34,654 bases of DNA from a virus: IMG/VR virus record IMGVR_UViG_3300032296_000257, positions 1 through 34,654 of that record; one strand, 5' to 3'. Positions 18,719 to 27,784 of this stretch are shown one piece after another. Within the stretch, counting starts at the first letter, position 1; each line of letters begins with the position of its first letter. The position numbers were made by a program, and so were the translations under genes. The notes under the pieces are model-generated. The model ran no database searches and was not told where the DNA came from. It was given only the letters and a program-made list of their open reading frames with translations.

Positions 18719-19510
18719 ATGGCAAAACCCAACTCTAGAGAAGAACTAAAAGAATACGCTCTCCGTAAACTCGGTTCACCTGTCATTGAAATCAATGTCG
18801 ATGACTCGCAAGTCGAGGATCGTATTGATGATGCCCTTCAGATGTTCTCCGAATACCACTTCGATGGTGTTCAGAGAGCGTTCTACAAATATCAAGTCAC
18901 CTCCGCTGACAGATCAAACGGGTACATCGCCACAGACAACCTAACCAAGAACGACGGTGCTATTGGCCCAGAACTAGAAACTGGTCAACAGATAATCTCT
19001 GTTCTTAAGATTTACGAGTTTTCAGAGAGTGGTTCTTCCAATATCTTCAGTATTCCATACCAACTTGCACTTAACGACATATATGGTCTTCGTTCTCCGG
19101 GTTCGATGATTAATTATGACATGACGATGAATCACATTCGTCTAATTCAGACATATCTTGATCCTGAAAAGATGATCCGTTTTAGCAGAGTGACAAACAG
19201 AATCTACATTGATGCAAATTGGGAAGATGATATTACTGAAGGAATGTATCTTGTAATAGAGTGCTATGTCGCTCTAAGTCCAAACACATACCCTGAAATC
19301 TACAATGACATTCTATTGAAGAGATATGTCACCTCATCCATTAAACAGCAATGGGGTGCAAATATGTCAAAGTATCAGAACATAACTCTGCCCGGTGGAC
19401 TACAATACAATGGAGCAGATATCTACACACAGGCAACAGAGGAGATGAAGGAAATCGAAGATACCCTCTCCAACAAATACGAGTTGCCACCTGACTTTAT
19501 GGTAGGATAA
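18719..19510 (+). CDS. gp13: Neck (head completion) protein gp13
   Basis: A 263-residue protein (T4 gp13 is 309). The N-terminus SREELKEYALRKLGSPVIEINVDDSQVEDRIDDALQ-type region (residues 5-40) is the gp13 signature in T4-like phages, followed by MFSEYHFDGVQRAFYKYQVT. gp13 joins gp14 to close the head portal after packaging and to dock the tail. The gene has a strong TAAGGAG site, its own late-promoter-like octamer and a hairpin over the ribosome site. It is followed two bases later by gp14, so the two are probably co-translated. Confidence 0.92.
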   Translation: MAKPNSREELKEYALRKLGSPVIEINVDDSQVEDRIDDALQMFSEYHFDGVQRAFYKYQVTSADRSNGYIATDNLTKNDGAIGPELETGQQIISVLKIYEFSESGSSNIFSIPYQLALNDIYGLRSPGSMINYDMTMNHIRLIQTYLDPEKMIRFSRVTNRIYIDANWEDDITEGMYLVIECYVALSPNTYPEIYNDILLKRYVTSSIKQQWGANMSKYQNITLPGGLQYNGADIYTQATEEMKEIEDTLSNKYELPPDFMVG

Positions 19511-19512
19511 AA

Positions 19513-20373
19513 ATGGCGACGAATCCATACTTCAGAAAGTCGGTTCGTTCAGAACAAGACTTGATAGACGATCTTTCCGTTGAAATCATCAAGATTCACG
19601 GGTTTGATATGGTCTATTTACCAAGAACTCTTGTTCGTGAGGATGAACTCTTCGGAGAGGATAGATCGCCATCAAGATTCACCACAGGCATAGAAATAGA
19701 AATGCTTGTGGAAAATGTGGATGGTTTTGAAGGAGACGGCGAGATCATGTCCAAGTTTGGACTTGAGATCAAAGACAACATTTCACTTCTAGTTGCTCGT
19801 AGAAGATTTGAAAAAGAATTTTCCCATCTAGGTTTTCTTTCTCCAAGAGAAGGAGACTTGATTTGGTTCCCTATTTCGGGTGCTTTGTTTGAAATCAATT
19901 TCGTTGAACGCGAGAATCCATTCTACCAGTTGAACAGAATCAGTACATACAAGATGACCTGTTCGCTCTTCCAATATACAGGAGAGGATTTCGAAACTGG
20001 TTGGTCTTCCATTGACGGAGTTACTTCAGACCACACAGACAGATACAGAGAACTTACATTCTCTTCGGGTACTGGTGAATATCTTGAGGGAGAATTTGTA
20101 TTCCAAGGTTCTACCCTATCAGGTGCAACTGTTGCAGGGCGTGTGGAAGAATGGGACTCACCTATTACCCTCTTTGTCACAGGTGTTACAGGAACATTCC
20201 AAACAGGGATCACAGTCGAGGGTGCTGTGTCGGGTGCTAAGTACATCCTCTCGACTTCAGGTCTTACCAACATTTTTGCTATTAAGGACCCATCAACGGA
20301 CAACCTTGAATTTGAAATTGGAAACCTCATCGACTTCACAGATCGTGATCCATTCTCGGAGGGTGATTTCTAA
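19513..20373 (+). CDS. gp14: Neck protein gp14
   Basis: A 286-residue protein (T4 gp14 is 256). Conserved features: the start NPYFRKSVRSEQDLIDDL, IIKIHGFDMVYLPRTLV (25-41), DELFGED (44-50), then a beta core with FSHLGFLSPREGDLIWFP (103-120) and FEINFVERENPFYQLN (126-141). Residues about 185-250 are an extra Gly/Thr-rich beta segment that makes the protein longer than T4's. gp14 is the second connector ring between portal/gp13 and tail terminator gp15. Its stop and the gp15 start overlap as TAATG. Confidence 0.92.
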   Translation: MATNPYFRKSVRSEQDLIDDLSVEIIKIHGFDMVYLPRTLVREDELFGEDRSPSRFTTGIEIEMLVENVDGFEGDGEIMSKFGLEIKDNISLLVARRRFEKEFSHLGFLSPREGDLIWFPISGALFEINFVERENPFYQLNRISTYKMTCSLFQYTGEDFETGWSSIDGVTSDHTDRYRELTFSSGTGEYLEGEFVFQGSTLSGATVAGRVEEWDSPITLFVTGVTGTFQTGITVEGAVSGAKYILSTSGLTNIFAIKDPSTDNLEFEIGNLIDFTDRDPFSEGDF

Positions 20374-21224
20374 TGTTCAAGACCTTTTACAATCAAACTA
20401 TTCGAAACACCGTGATTGCCTTTGGTTCTCTTTTTGATGAGATTTATGTTGTTCGTAGGGATGCAAGTGGCAATGAAACTGATAGATTTAAAGTTCCAAT
20501 CACCTACGCACCAAAGGAGAAGTTCTACAGAATGCTCAAGGAGTATTCTGCCCTAAAGGGACCAGACAATGAAGCAGATATTTCTACCATTCTTCCAAGA
20601 ATAGGGTTTAACATTGAGTCGATCTCCTACGATTCCGAGCGTAAGAGAAACACTCTTTCTAAAAGACTCACATTGGCATCTGACAATAGCACAATGAAGT
20701 ATGAATACTCTGAAGTTCCTTACAACATAGATTTCAACATGAGTATTGCCGCTCGTACTATGGAAGATGTTCTTCAGATAACAGAACAAATTCTAGCATA
20801 CTTTACACCTGAATTTGTAATCTCAATCAACTACACCGACACTAGAAGAAGAATTGATGTTCCTATAGTATTTACGGGAATTGCAACAGAGATAGATTGG
20901 GAAGGTGACACATCTACCCAAAGATCGTTGTTCTTCAATCTTACCTTTACTGCCAAGACATACATCTATGGGCCAGTCAAGGAAGGAAAGGCAATTCGTG
21001 TTGTCGATACTACTTTCTTCAATGCTGACTTTGATTCAAGTCGCGGAGTCACAGGTGCAACAGCGGCGTTGGCAAAAGTTTACGCAGGAATCACGGGAAC
21101 ATCAGGTGCTAACAGCAATCCTGATGACTTCATGGTTTCATACTTTGGAACCACAGGTGATCGCGCCAAGACTATATTCGAATCACCCGATAATCTCAGT
21201 ATAACTGGAGCAACATTACCATGA
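20373..21224 (+). CDS. gp15: Tail sheath stabiliser/tail terminator gp15
   Basis: A 283-residue protein (T4 gp15 is 272). The start FKTFYNQTIRNTVIAFGSLFDEIYVVR, the segment FKVPITYAPKEKFYRML (about 38-54) and LPRIGFNIESISYDSERKRNT (about 71-90) are diagnostic. Later PYNIDFNMSIAARTMEDVLQI (about 115-135) also fits. gp15 forms the hexameric ring that ends the tail tube and sheath and binds the neck. It overlaps gp14 by one base and gp16 by four (ATGA), as expected in a tightly coupled operon. Confidence 0.92.
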   Translation: MFKTFYNQTIRNTVIAFGSLFDEIYVVRRDASGNETDRFKVPITYAPKEKFYRMLKEYSALKGPDNEADISTILPRIGFNIESISYDSERKRNTLSKRLTLASDNSTMKYEYSEVPYNIDFNMSIAARTMEDVLQITEQILAYFTPEFVISINYTDTRRRIDVPIVFTGIATEIDWEGDTSTQRSLFFNLTFTAKTYIYGPVKEGKAIRVVDTTFFNADFDSSRGVTGATAALAKVYAGITGTSGANSNPDDFMVSYFGTTGDRAKTIFESPDNLSITGATLP

Positions 21225-21679
21225 ATGAAAATCTAGAGAATGCATTAAATATCAACCCCCCCGAAGTGAAAGAGGGAGAGGTAATAAAGAGAGAACCCAC
21301 ACAGATCAAAGTCACGGATGAGATGGATGCACATAGAAAGCAAATAGATCGTCGTGCTGACTATGCCACGGTTCGTGACAATCTAAAGAATATCATTGAT
21401 AGCGGCATGAACGCGATAGACGGGATTCTGTCGGTCGCAAGCGAAGGGGAGTCTCCTAGAGCGTATGAGGTCGTCTCACAACTCATCAAGAGTGTGTCGG
21501 ATGCCAACAAGGACCTGATAGGTCTTCACCAACAAATGAAAGAGTTGGAGAAGGAACTGCCCTCCCAATCGGCAGGGTCAATCACCAACAACTCTATATT
21601 TGTGGGTTCGACTAAAGAACTTCAGCAATTGGTAAAGAGTAACTGGAAAGAACTAAAGGCACAGCAAGACAATGAGTGA
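21221..21679 (+). CDS. gp16: Terminase small subunit gp16
   Basis: A 152-residue protein (T4 gp16 is 164). The central region matches the family: DYATVRDNLKNIIDSGMNAIDGIL (about 47-70), then ASEGESPRAYEVVSQLIKSV (about 73-92) and a helical DANKDLIGLHQQMKELEKEL coiled-coil stretch. gp16 oligomers regulate the packaging ATPase gp17 and take part in recognition of the DNA to be packaged. The start overlaps the gp15 stop, and the end overlaps the gp17 start by eight bases. Confidence 0.9.
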   Translation: MNENLENALNINPPEVKEGEVIKREPTQIKVTDEMDAHRKQIDRRADYATVRDNLKNIIDSGMNAIDGILSVASEGESPRAYEVVSQLIKSVSDANKDLIGLHQQMKELEKELPSQSAGSITNNSIFVGSTKELQQLVKSNWKELKAQQDNE

Positions 21680-23327
21680 AGTCGAGAACGCGACATACTA
21701 TGGAAATGTGAATCTAAAACCATCGGGTGTAAAGGTAGAGTTCACAGAAGATCAGGTGAAAGAGTACATGAAGTGTGCCAATGATCCTCTTTACTTTATT
21801 CAAAACTATGTCAAAATCATCTCTCTAGATCACGGTTTGGTTCCATTCGAACCTTATGCGTATCAGAAGAACATGATTAACAGCATCCACAACAATCGCT
21901 TCGTGATCGCAAAACTTCCTCGTCAGAGTGGAAAGTCTACGACGGTTGTTTCTTATCTTTTACACTATGTTCTATTCAATTCTGAGGTTTCCGTTGCAAT
22001 CCTTGCCAACAAGCAGGCGACTGCCCGTGAACTCCTGCATCGTCTCAAACTCGCATATGAAAATCTACCAAAGTGGTTGCAGCAAGGTATTCTTGAGTGG
22101 AACAAAGGCAACATCACACTAGAGAACAACTCCAAGGTTCTTGCCTCCTCAACCTCATCATCCGCAGTCCGTGGTGGATCATTCAACATGATCTTTTTGG
22201 ACGAGTTTGCATATGTTCCTGAAAATGTTGCAGACGAGTTCTTCTCATCTGTGTATCCTACGATTTCTTCGGGTAAGGAAACCAAAGTTCTCATTATCAG
22301 CACCCCCAAGGGTCTGAATATGTACTACAAGTTATGGAGGGATTCGGAAGAAGGAAACAACTCCTATGTTCCGATTGAGGTGCATTGGTCTGAAGTTCCT
22401 GGCCGTGATGAAAAATGGAAACAAGAAACCATTCGAAATACCTCCAAGTCCCAGTTCCGCACAGAGTTTGAGTGTGAGTTCATCGGTTCTCAAAACACAC
22501 TTATCGAACCAAACAAACTGAAGTGCATGGCGTACAAAAAACCAACGAGACAAAGGGACGATGGTCTGAAGCAATATGAAGAACCCAAAGAAGGTCACAC
22601 CTATTTCATGTCCGTCGATGTCTCCCGTGGTGCAGAGATTGACTACCATGTAGTTACGGTCATTGATATCACCGAGATGCCATATAAGATCGCGGCGATC
22701 TATAGAAACAACCAACTAGCACCCATGCTTTTGCCAAACATAGTGAATGCTTTGGGACACATATACAACAAGGCATGGTGTCTTGTCGAAATCAATGATA
22801 TTGGTGGTCAGGTCGCGGACATCCTCTACAACGAACTAGAATATGAGAATATCATGGTAACTAGCGTCCGAGGTCGCAAGGGTCAGACTATGGATGGTGG
22901 TTTTGGTAGTTTTCAGACCCAACTCGGTGTTAGAACAAGTCCTGCTGTCAAAAAACTTGGGTGCGCTCTACTCAAGGATATGATCGAAGGAGACAAGTTA
23001 ATCATTGAGGATTACGACACCATACAAGAACTGACTGCCTTTGTCGCCAAAAAGGGTTCCTATGAGGCGGAAACTGGTTATCACGACGATACGGTGATGA
23101 CTTTGGTTCTTTTTGCTTGGTGTACTAGTCAGAACTACTTCAAAGAATTGACAGACCTAGATATCAGAACGAGACTCTATCAAGAGAAAATGGCACAGAT
23201 CGAAGAAGACCTCGCACCGTTTGGTTTTATTGATGATGGATTGGGTGAAGATACCTTTGTAGACAACGAGGGAACTAGATGGTCGGTTGATTCTGAGAAT
23301 AATAACAATAACAGCATGGATTGGTGA
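21672..23327 (+). CDS. gp17: Terminase large subunit gp17 (packaging ATPase-nuclease)
   Basis: A 551-residue protein (T4 gp17 is 610). ATPase domain: Walker A PRQSGKST at 83-90, Walker B MIFLDE at 173-178 with the catalytic Glu178, and the coupling motif STPKG at 210-214. Nuclease domain of RNase H fold: Asp316 in SVDVSRG, Glu373 in LVEIND and Asp472/473 in YHDDTV are the expected metal ligands. The C-terminus ends in an acidic, Asn-rich tail. It docks on portal gp20 and pumps DNA into the prohead, then cuts it. All key residues are present, so it should be active. Confidence 0.96.
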   Translation: MSEVENATYYGNVNLKPSGVKVEFTEDQVKEYMKCANDPLYFIQNYVKIISLDHGLVPFEPYAYQKNMINSIHNNRFVIAKLPRQSGKSTTVVSYLLHYVLFNSEVSVAILANKQATARELLHRLKLAYENLPKWLQQGILEWNKGNITLENNSKVLASSTSSSAVRGGSFNMIFLDEFAYVPENVADEFFSSVYPTISSGKETKVLIISTPKGLNMYYKLWRDSEEGNNSYVPIEVHWSEVPGRDEKWKQETIRNTSKSQFRTEFECEFIGSQNTLIEPNKLKCMAYKKPTRQRDDGLKQYEEPKEGHTYFMSVDVSRGAEIDYHVVTVIDITEMPYKIAAIYRNNQLAPMLLPNIVNALGHIYNKAWCLVEINDIGGQVADILYNELEYENIMVTSVRGRKGQTMDGGFGSFQTQLGVRTSPAVKKLGCALLKDMIEGDKLIIEDYDTIQELTAFVAKKGSYEAETGYHDDTVMTLVLFAWCTSQNYFKELTDLDIRTRLYQEKMAQIEEDLAPFGFIDDGLGEDTFVDNEGTRWSVDSENNNNNSMDW

Positions 23328-23340
23328 AAAAATCTAAATT

Positions 23341-23348
23341 GATAGATA
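23341..23348 (+). promoter_or_regulatory. T4-type late promoter before gp18
   Basis: GATAGATA, a TANATA-type octamer in the 49-base gap before gp18. The predicted RNA start near 23354 gives a leader of about 23 bases with TAAGGAG at 23361-23367. Confidence 0.5.
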
Positions 23349-23376
23349 CTACAGCGTTGATAAGGAGAATAAACAC

Positions 23377-25665
23377 ATGGCATTTCAACTCAGTCCCGGT
23401 GTAGAGATTAAGGAAATCGACCTCACAAGCATCATCCCTGCTGTTTCCACGACAAGAACAGGTTTCGCAGGATTGTTCAACTGGGGTCCAGTCGGTCAGA
23501 GAATTACAATTTCAAGCGAGAATGATCTTTTTGCTACATTCCGCGGCCCAGATGACACCAACTATACCCATTGGTTCACCGCAGCAAACTTCTTGGGTTA
23601 CGGAAACAACCTTCAGGTCGTTCGCGTGGTCAATCAGTCCACAGCAAAGAACGCATCGACTAGCGGAACTGGTTATACTGCTGTTCTGAACACCGAAGAC
23701 TATGAAGAGGAAGTAGCATCCCTATCTGCGGGAAACTATTCCTTCGTCGCAAAGTACCCCGGTGATCTTGGAAACTCGATTTCCGTGTCCGTCTCCGACA
23801 GAACCCATGTCGAGTTAAATCCAATCTTTGCCGATACAACTCAGCGTGGTTTCTCCACAGAAGCAACAACGACATCAAATACATCATTCTTGCACATGAC
23901 CACAAGTTATGGTGGTGTTACTGGTTCCGATCTTCTTCAGTTCAAGAAGGGAACACCCAAGACACTCACAGGTTATACTGCTGCTCTTGCGCTAGTAGAC
24001 TCTGCTTCTACAACAATAACAATGCCTGCTTCTATTCCTATTGCAACAACTGCTGCTGCACAGGCATTCAATGTCGGAAAATCGGGTCTGAACAGCATTC
24101 TTTCTGCGGGTGACTATATCTCCGTTCAGTATAATGGAAGTCGTGGTTATGCATATGTGTCAGGCATCACACACGGTACTGTAAACGGAACCACAATCGG
24201 CATCGGAGCAAGTGGATTCGGTTTTGCTGCGGGTGCTACAAGCACCGTCAGCATGGGAATTACCCGTGTCGGTACTGTTACCACAGGAACAACCTTCTCT
24301 GATGCGGGAATTACCGCTGCCACAGTTCTTTGGAAGTACTACAATCAGTTCAATGAGAAACTTCCAAACACGACAGGTTTCGCTGCTCCCAACGGAAATA
24401 CATTCGACATGGTTCACGCCATCGTCGTTGACGAAGATGGTTTGATCTCTGGAACAAGAGGCACAGTTCTTGAGAAGTTCCCTGCAATGTCCAAAGCAGC
24501 AAATGCTATAGCATATGATGGTACAAACATCTACTACAAGAACTACATCAACTCCAATTCACAATGGATTTGGTGGGGAGATCATCTTGAAGATGCGACC
24601 AAGACAGGTGGTGCTGCTTGGGGTACTGAATCTTTACCCTCGGGTGGGCAGACATGGGCGCAACTTTCGTCCAACTACTACAAGTCCCTCACAGGTGGTA
24701 CTGCCGCAGCACCATCAGGTGATGATTACTTCACAAATGGTTATGAACTATTCAAGGACCCCGAAACAGTTGATATCTCAATCATCCTTGGTGGCCCACA
24801 GTCTGGTTATCAAGCACAACTAATTTCAGACATGGTTACAGCAAGAATGGACTGTGTTGCCTTCTTCTCACCACCTCAACTCGCCGTTCTCACTTCGGGT
24901 GGTTCACCCAAGTCTGCAAAGGTCGCAACTGCGAATGTCATCGCTTATCGTGATGGCGTGAATGCTGCTCCCTCGGGTGGAGATGTTGACTACTCTCAGA
25001 GTAATCTCAACATCTCTTCCTCCTACTCTGTTCTTGACTCGGGTTGGAAGTATATGTACGACCGCTATAATGACAAGTTCAGATTCGTTCCTCTCAATGG
25101 TGATATCGCAGGTATCGCGGTTCGCTCCGATGAGCAGACAGAAACATGGTTCTCCCCTGCGGGTTATAACCGTGGTCAGGTTCGTGGAGTTGTCAAACTC
25201 GCATACAACCCTGTCAAGACTCAAAGAGACGATCTCTATAGCGCAGGTATCAACCCAATTGTCTCCTTCCCCGGCGAAGGCACAGTTCTCTTCGGTGACA
25301 AGACAATGCAGTCGAAACCATCTGCTTTTGATCGTATCAATGTTCGTCGTCTCTTCATCGTTCTTGAGAAGGCAATCGCAACCGCTTCGAAGTACAAACT
25401 CTTCGAACTCAACGATTCCTTCACCCGTGCTTCGTTCAGACAACTCATCGAACCATTCCTCCGCGACATCCAATCGCGCAGAGGTATCATTGACTTCAAG
25501 GTTATCTGCGACGAAAGCAACAATACAGCGGAGATCATTGATCGTAACGAGTTTGTTGCAGATATCTACATCAAACCAACCCGTTCCATTAATTTCATCA
25601 CCTTGAACTTTGTTGCTACTAGAACAGGCGTTGATTTCAATGAAATCGGCGGAACACCCAACTAA
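23377..25665 (+). CDS. gp18: Contractile tail sheath protein gp18
   Basis: A 762-residue protein (T4 gp18 is 659). The N-terminus SPGVEIKEIDLTSIIPAV (6-23) and the FAGLFNWGPVG block are typical of the sheath family. The conserved C-terminal domain ends in DIYIKPTRSINFITLNF and FVATRTGVDF, the part that makes the inter-subunit mesh. Residues about 190-320 are a Gly/Thr/Ala-rich beta segment absent from minimal sheaths and likely exposed on the outside. There is a strong TAAGGAG site and a late-promoter-like octamer. Codon use favours C-ending codons more than in the fibre genes, which fits very high expression. This also leaves a long, meaningless antisense frame. Confidence 0.95.
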   Translation: MAFQLSPGVEIKEIDLTSIIPAVSTTRTGFAGLFNWGPVGQRITISSENDLFATFRGPDDTNYTHWFTAANFLGYGNNLQVVRVVNQSTAKNASTSGTGYTAVLNTEDYEEEVASLSAGNYSFVAKYPGDLGNSISVSVSDRTHVELNPIFADTTQRGFSTEATTTSNTSFLHMTTSYGGVTGSDLLQFKKGTPKTLTGYTAALALVDSASTTITMPASIPIATTAAAQAFNVGKSGLNSILSAGDYISVQYNGSRGYAYVSGITHGTVNGTTIGIGASGFGFAAGATSTVSMGITRVGTVTTGTTFSDAGITAATVLWKYYNQFNEKLPNTTGFAAPNGNTFDMVHAIVVDEDGLISGTRGTVLEKFPAMSKAANAIAYDGTNIYYKNYINSNSQWIWWGDHLEDATKTGGAAWGTESLPSGGQTWAQLSSNYYKSLTGGTAAAPSGDDYFTNGYELFKDPETVDISIILGGPQSGYQAQLISDMVTARMDCVAFFSPPQLAVLTSGGSPKSAKVATANVIAYRDGVNAAPSGGDVDYSQSNLNISSSYSVLDSGWKYMYDRYNDKFRFVPLNGDIAGIAVRSDEQTETWFSPAGYNRGQVRGVVKLAYNPVKTQRDDLYSAGINPIVSFPGEGTVLFGDKTMQSKPSAFDRINVRRLFIVLEKAIATASKYKLFELNDSFTRASFRQLIEPFLRDIQSRRGIIDFKVICDESNNTAEIIDRNEFVADIYIKPTRSINFITLNFVATRTGVDFNEIGGTPN

Positions 25666-25671
25666 TAACGC

Positions 25672-25679
25672 CATACATA
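25672..25679 (+). promoter_or_regulatory. T4-type late promoter before gp19
   Basis: CATACATA in the 33-base gap before gp19, identical to the octamer before gp13. The predicted RNA start near 25685 leaves a 14-base leader that still contains GAGG. Confidence 0.55.
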
Positions 25680-25698
25680 CAAAAGAGGTACAACCACA

Positions 25699-26262
25699 AT
25701 GAATATCGAAAGATTCAAAACAGCACTCAATACAGGTGGCGTTCGTCCTGCACTCTTCAGAGTTCAGGGCCCAATCGGCAGAACCACTCTAGCAGATCAA
25801 GTCGGTTTCTTGACAAAAGCAGCAGCACTACCCGCAACTACGCTTGGTGAAATTGCTGTTGACTACCGTGGAAGACAACTAAAGTTTCCCGGTAAAAGAG
25901 AGTACGCAGATTGGCAGATCACTATTCTGTCGGATGGTAAGTTCCAACTCAGAAACGCATTTGAGCGTTGGGTCAATGATCTGAACTCAACAGTTGGAAA
26001 TGTTGCTACAGATGAACACAATTTGAGCAATGTTCTCTTTCCACAATGGAATATTGACCAACTCGACCGCAAAGGCAAACCAATAAAGACATATACATTC
26101 TTCCATTGTTGGCCCAAGGAAGTTGGAACAATCGAAACAACCTATGAAAATGAAGGACTAGCAGAGTTCACAGTTACTCTCGCTTACTCCTACTTTGTAT
26201 CGAACGATGGAACCGATGTCCGCGTTCCACTTGGTAACGCAGCGTTCCCGGGTGAAAGTTAA
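25699..26262 (+). CDS. gp19: Tail tube protein gp19
   Basis: A 187-residue protein (T4 gp19 is 163). It starts MNIERFKTALNTGGVRPALFRVQ and contains LPATTLGEIAVDYRGRQLKFPGKREYADW-type sequence (residues about 47-75), the core beta-strand and loop of the gp19 family. IQ-less WITILSDG-like strands, FERWVNDLN (about 89-97) and a C-terminal FTVTLAYSYF strand follow. The protein stacks as hexameric rings to make the inner tube through which DNA passes. It directly follows the sheath gene, as in T4. Confidence 0.92.
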   Translation: MNIERFKTALNTGGVRPALFRVQGPIGRTTLADQVGFLTKAAALPATTLGEIAVDYRGRQLKFPGKREYADWQITILSDGKFQLRNAFERWVNDLNSTVGNVATDEHNLSNVLFPQWNIDQLDRKGKPIKTYTFFHCWPKEVGTIETTYENEGLAEFTVTLAYSYFVSNDGTDVRVPLGNAAFPGES

Positions 26263-26278
26263 AAATAAGGATCGTTGA

Positions 26279-27784
26279 ATGGGAATTGGTGATTTTTTTG
26301 GTTTTACGATTGGGAAAAAACGACCCTCACCTACTTTAGACCCTACTGTGGACTCTAAAGAGGTGAGGTCGTTTGTTGCTCCTCTCGTTGATGATAGCAG
26401 TTATGTCGAAGCGGGCGGTTATTTCGGATCATATCTTGATCTCGACGGTGCGCTTAAGACAGAGGCAGAATTCATTCTCAAATATCGTGAGATGTCATTA
26501 CACCCCGAGTGTGAAAGTGCCATCGAAGATATCTGTAATGAAGCGATTGTTGTAGACGAGCAAAGAAAATCTGTAGAACTCGTTCTAGACAATGTTGCTG
26601 TCTCTGACATGATTAAGAACAAGATGTTCGAAGAATATGAGAATCTTCTCAGACTCCTAGACTTCACTAATCGTGGTTATGAAATCTTCAGAAGATGGTA
26701 TATTGATGGTAAGGGTTATTATCACATCATCATTGACAAGCAGAATCCAAAAAAGGGAATTATAGAGTTAAGACCAATCGACTCTACTAAGATCAAGAAG
26801 ATGATCGAAGTGGAAAAGGCAACTGATCCTGCGTCCAAAGCAACCTATGTGAAGTCTGTCAAGGAGTACTACACATTCCGAGATAAACCCACAGATCAAA
26901 CAGGTCTTAAGATTCCACCCGATGCGATCTGTTATTACCATTCAGGACTATTTGATCCCATTTCAAATAGAGCGATTAGTTATCTACACAAGGCAATCAA
27001 ACCACTCAACCAGTTGAGAATGATAGAAGATGCCGTTGTGATTTATAGAATCGCCCGTGCGCCTGAGCGTAGAATCTTCTATATTGATGTCGGTTCGCTA
27101 CCAAAGAACAAGGCGGAAGCGTATGTTCGTGACCTTATGAACCGCTACCGTAATAAGTTGACATACGATGCGACCACAGGTGAAATGCGTGATGACAAGC
27201 GTTTCATGTCCATGCTTGAGGACTATTGGTTGCCTCGCCGTGAAGGTGGAAAGGGTACTGAAATTTCTACCCTAGACGGTGGGCAAAATCTCGGAGAGAT
27301 GGCAGATGTTGAGTACTTCTTGAAGAAACTATACAAGTCTCTCAATGTTCCAATCTCTCGTCTTGAAGCAGAAAATGGTTTCAACATGGGTCGCTCATCT
27401 GAAATCACACGCGATGAACTTAAGTTCCAAAAGTATGTTGATCGTCTTCGAAGTAAGTTCAATCATCTCTTCCTAAATCTTTTGAGAGTTCAATGTATTC
27501 TCAAAGGTATCTTCAAGGAAGAAGAATGGTACAATATATCTCAAGATATTCGGTTTGAGTATGTTACCGATTCATATTTCAGCGAGTTGAAAAACTTTGA
27601 GATCATCAAGGAAAGACTAGATACATTAACGCAGATTGAAAAGCATATCGGTGATTACTATTCACGCGAATGGGTTCGTAGAAACATCCTTCAGCAGACC
27701 GAGAAGGACATCAAGCGTCAAGACAAGATGATCCAAAAGGAAAGAGAACTCGGTCTAATCAAGGATAACACAGGAGACTTCTGA
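26279..27784 (+). CDS. gp20: Portal protein gp20
   Basis: A 501-residue protein (T4 gp20 is 524). Characteristic segments are YFGSYLDLDGALKTEAEFILKYREM-type sequence (about 48-72), HPECESAIEDICNEAIV (76-92), RPIDSTKIKKM (about 165-175), a helical APERRIFYIDVGSLPKNKAEAYVRDLMNRYRNK region (about 262-294) and NVPISRLEAENGFNMGRSSEITRDELKF (about 358-385). Twelve copies form the head vertex ring that nucleates prohead assembly and is the docking site for gp17. The AAGG ribosome site lies 12 bases upstream, and the stop overlaps the next start by one base. Confidence 0.95.
   Translation: MGIGDFFGFTIGKKRPSPTLDPTVDSKEVRSFVAPLVDDSSYVEAGGYFGSYLDLDGALKTEAEFILKYREMSLHPECESAIEDICNEAIVVDEQRKSVELVLDNVAVSDMIKNKMFEEYENLLRLLDFTNRGYEIFRRWYIDGKGYYHIIIDKQNPKKGIIELRPIDSTKIKKMIEVEKATDPASKATYVKSVKEYYTFRDKPTDQTGLKIPPDAICYYHSGLFDPISNRAISYLHKAIKPLNQLRMIEDAVVIYRIARAPERRIFYIDVGSLPKNKAEAYVRDLMNRYRNKLTYDATTGEMRDDKRFMSMLEDYWLPRREGGKGTEISTLDGGQNLGEMADVEYFLKKLYKSLNVPISRLEAENGFNMGRSSEITRDELKFQKYVDRLRSKFNHLFLNLLRVQCILKGIFKEEEWYNISQDIRFEYVTDSYFSELKNFEIIKERLDTLTQIEKHIGDYYSREWVRRNILQQTEKDIKRQDKMIQKERELGLIKDNTGDF

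Noticed and set aside
24904-25674. 256-codon open frame on the - strand
   Set aside because: It is a full shadow of gp18, caused by rare use of codons that read as stops in antisense. The protein is Cys/Thr/Asp-rich without any family pattern.
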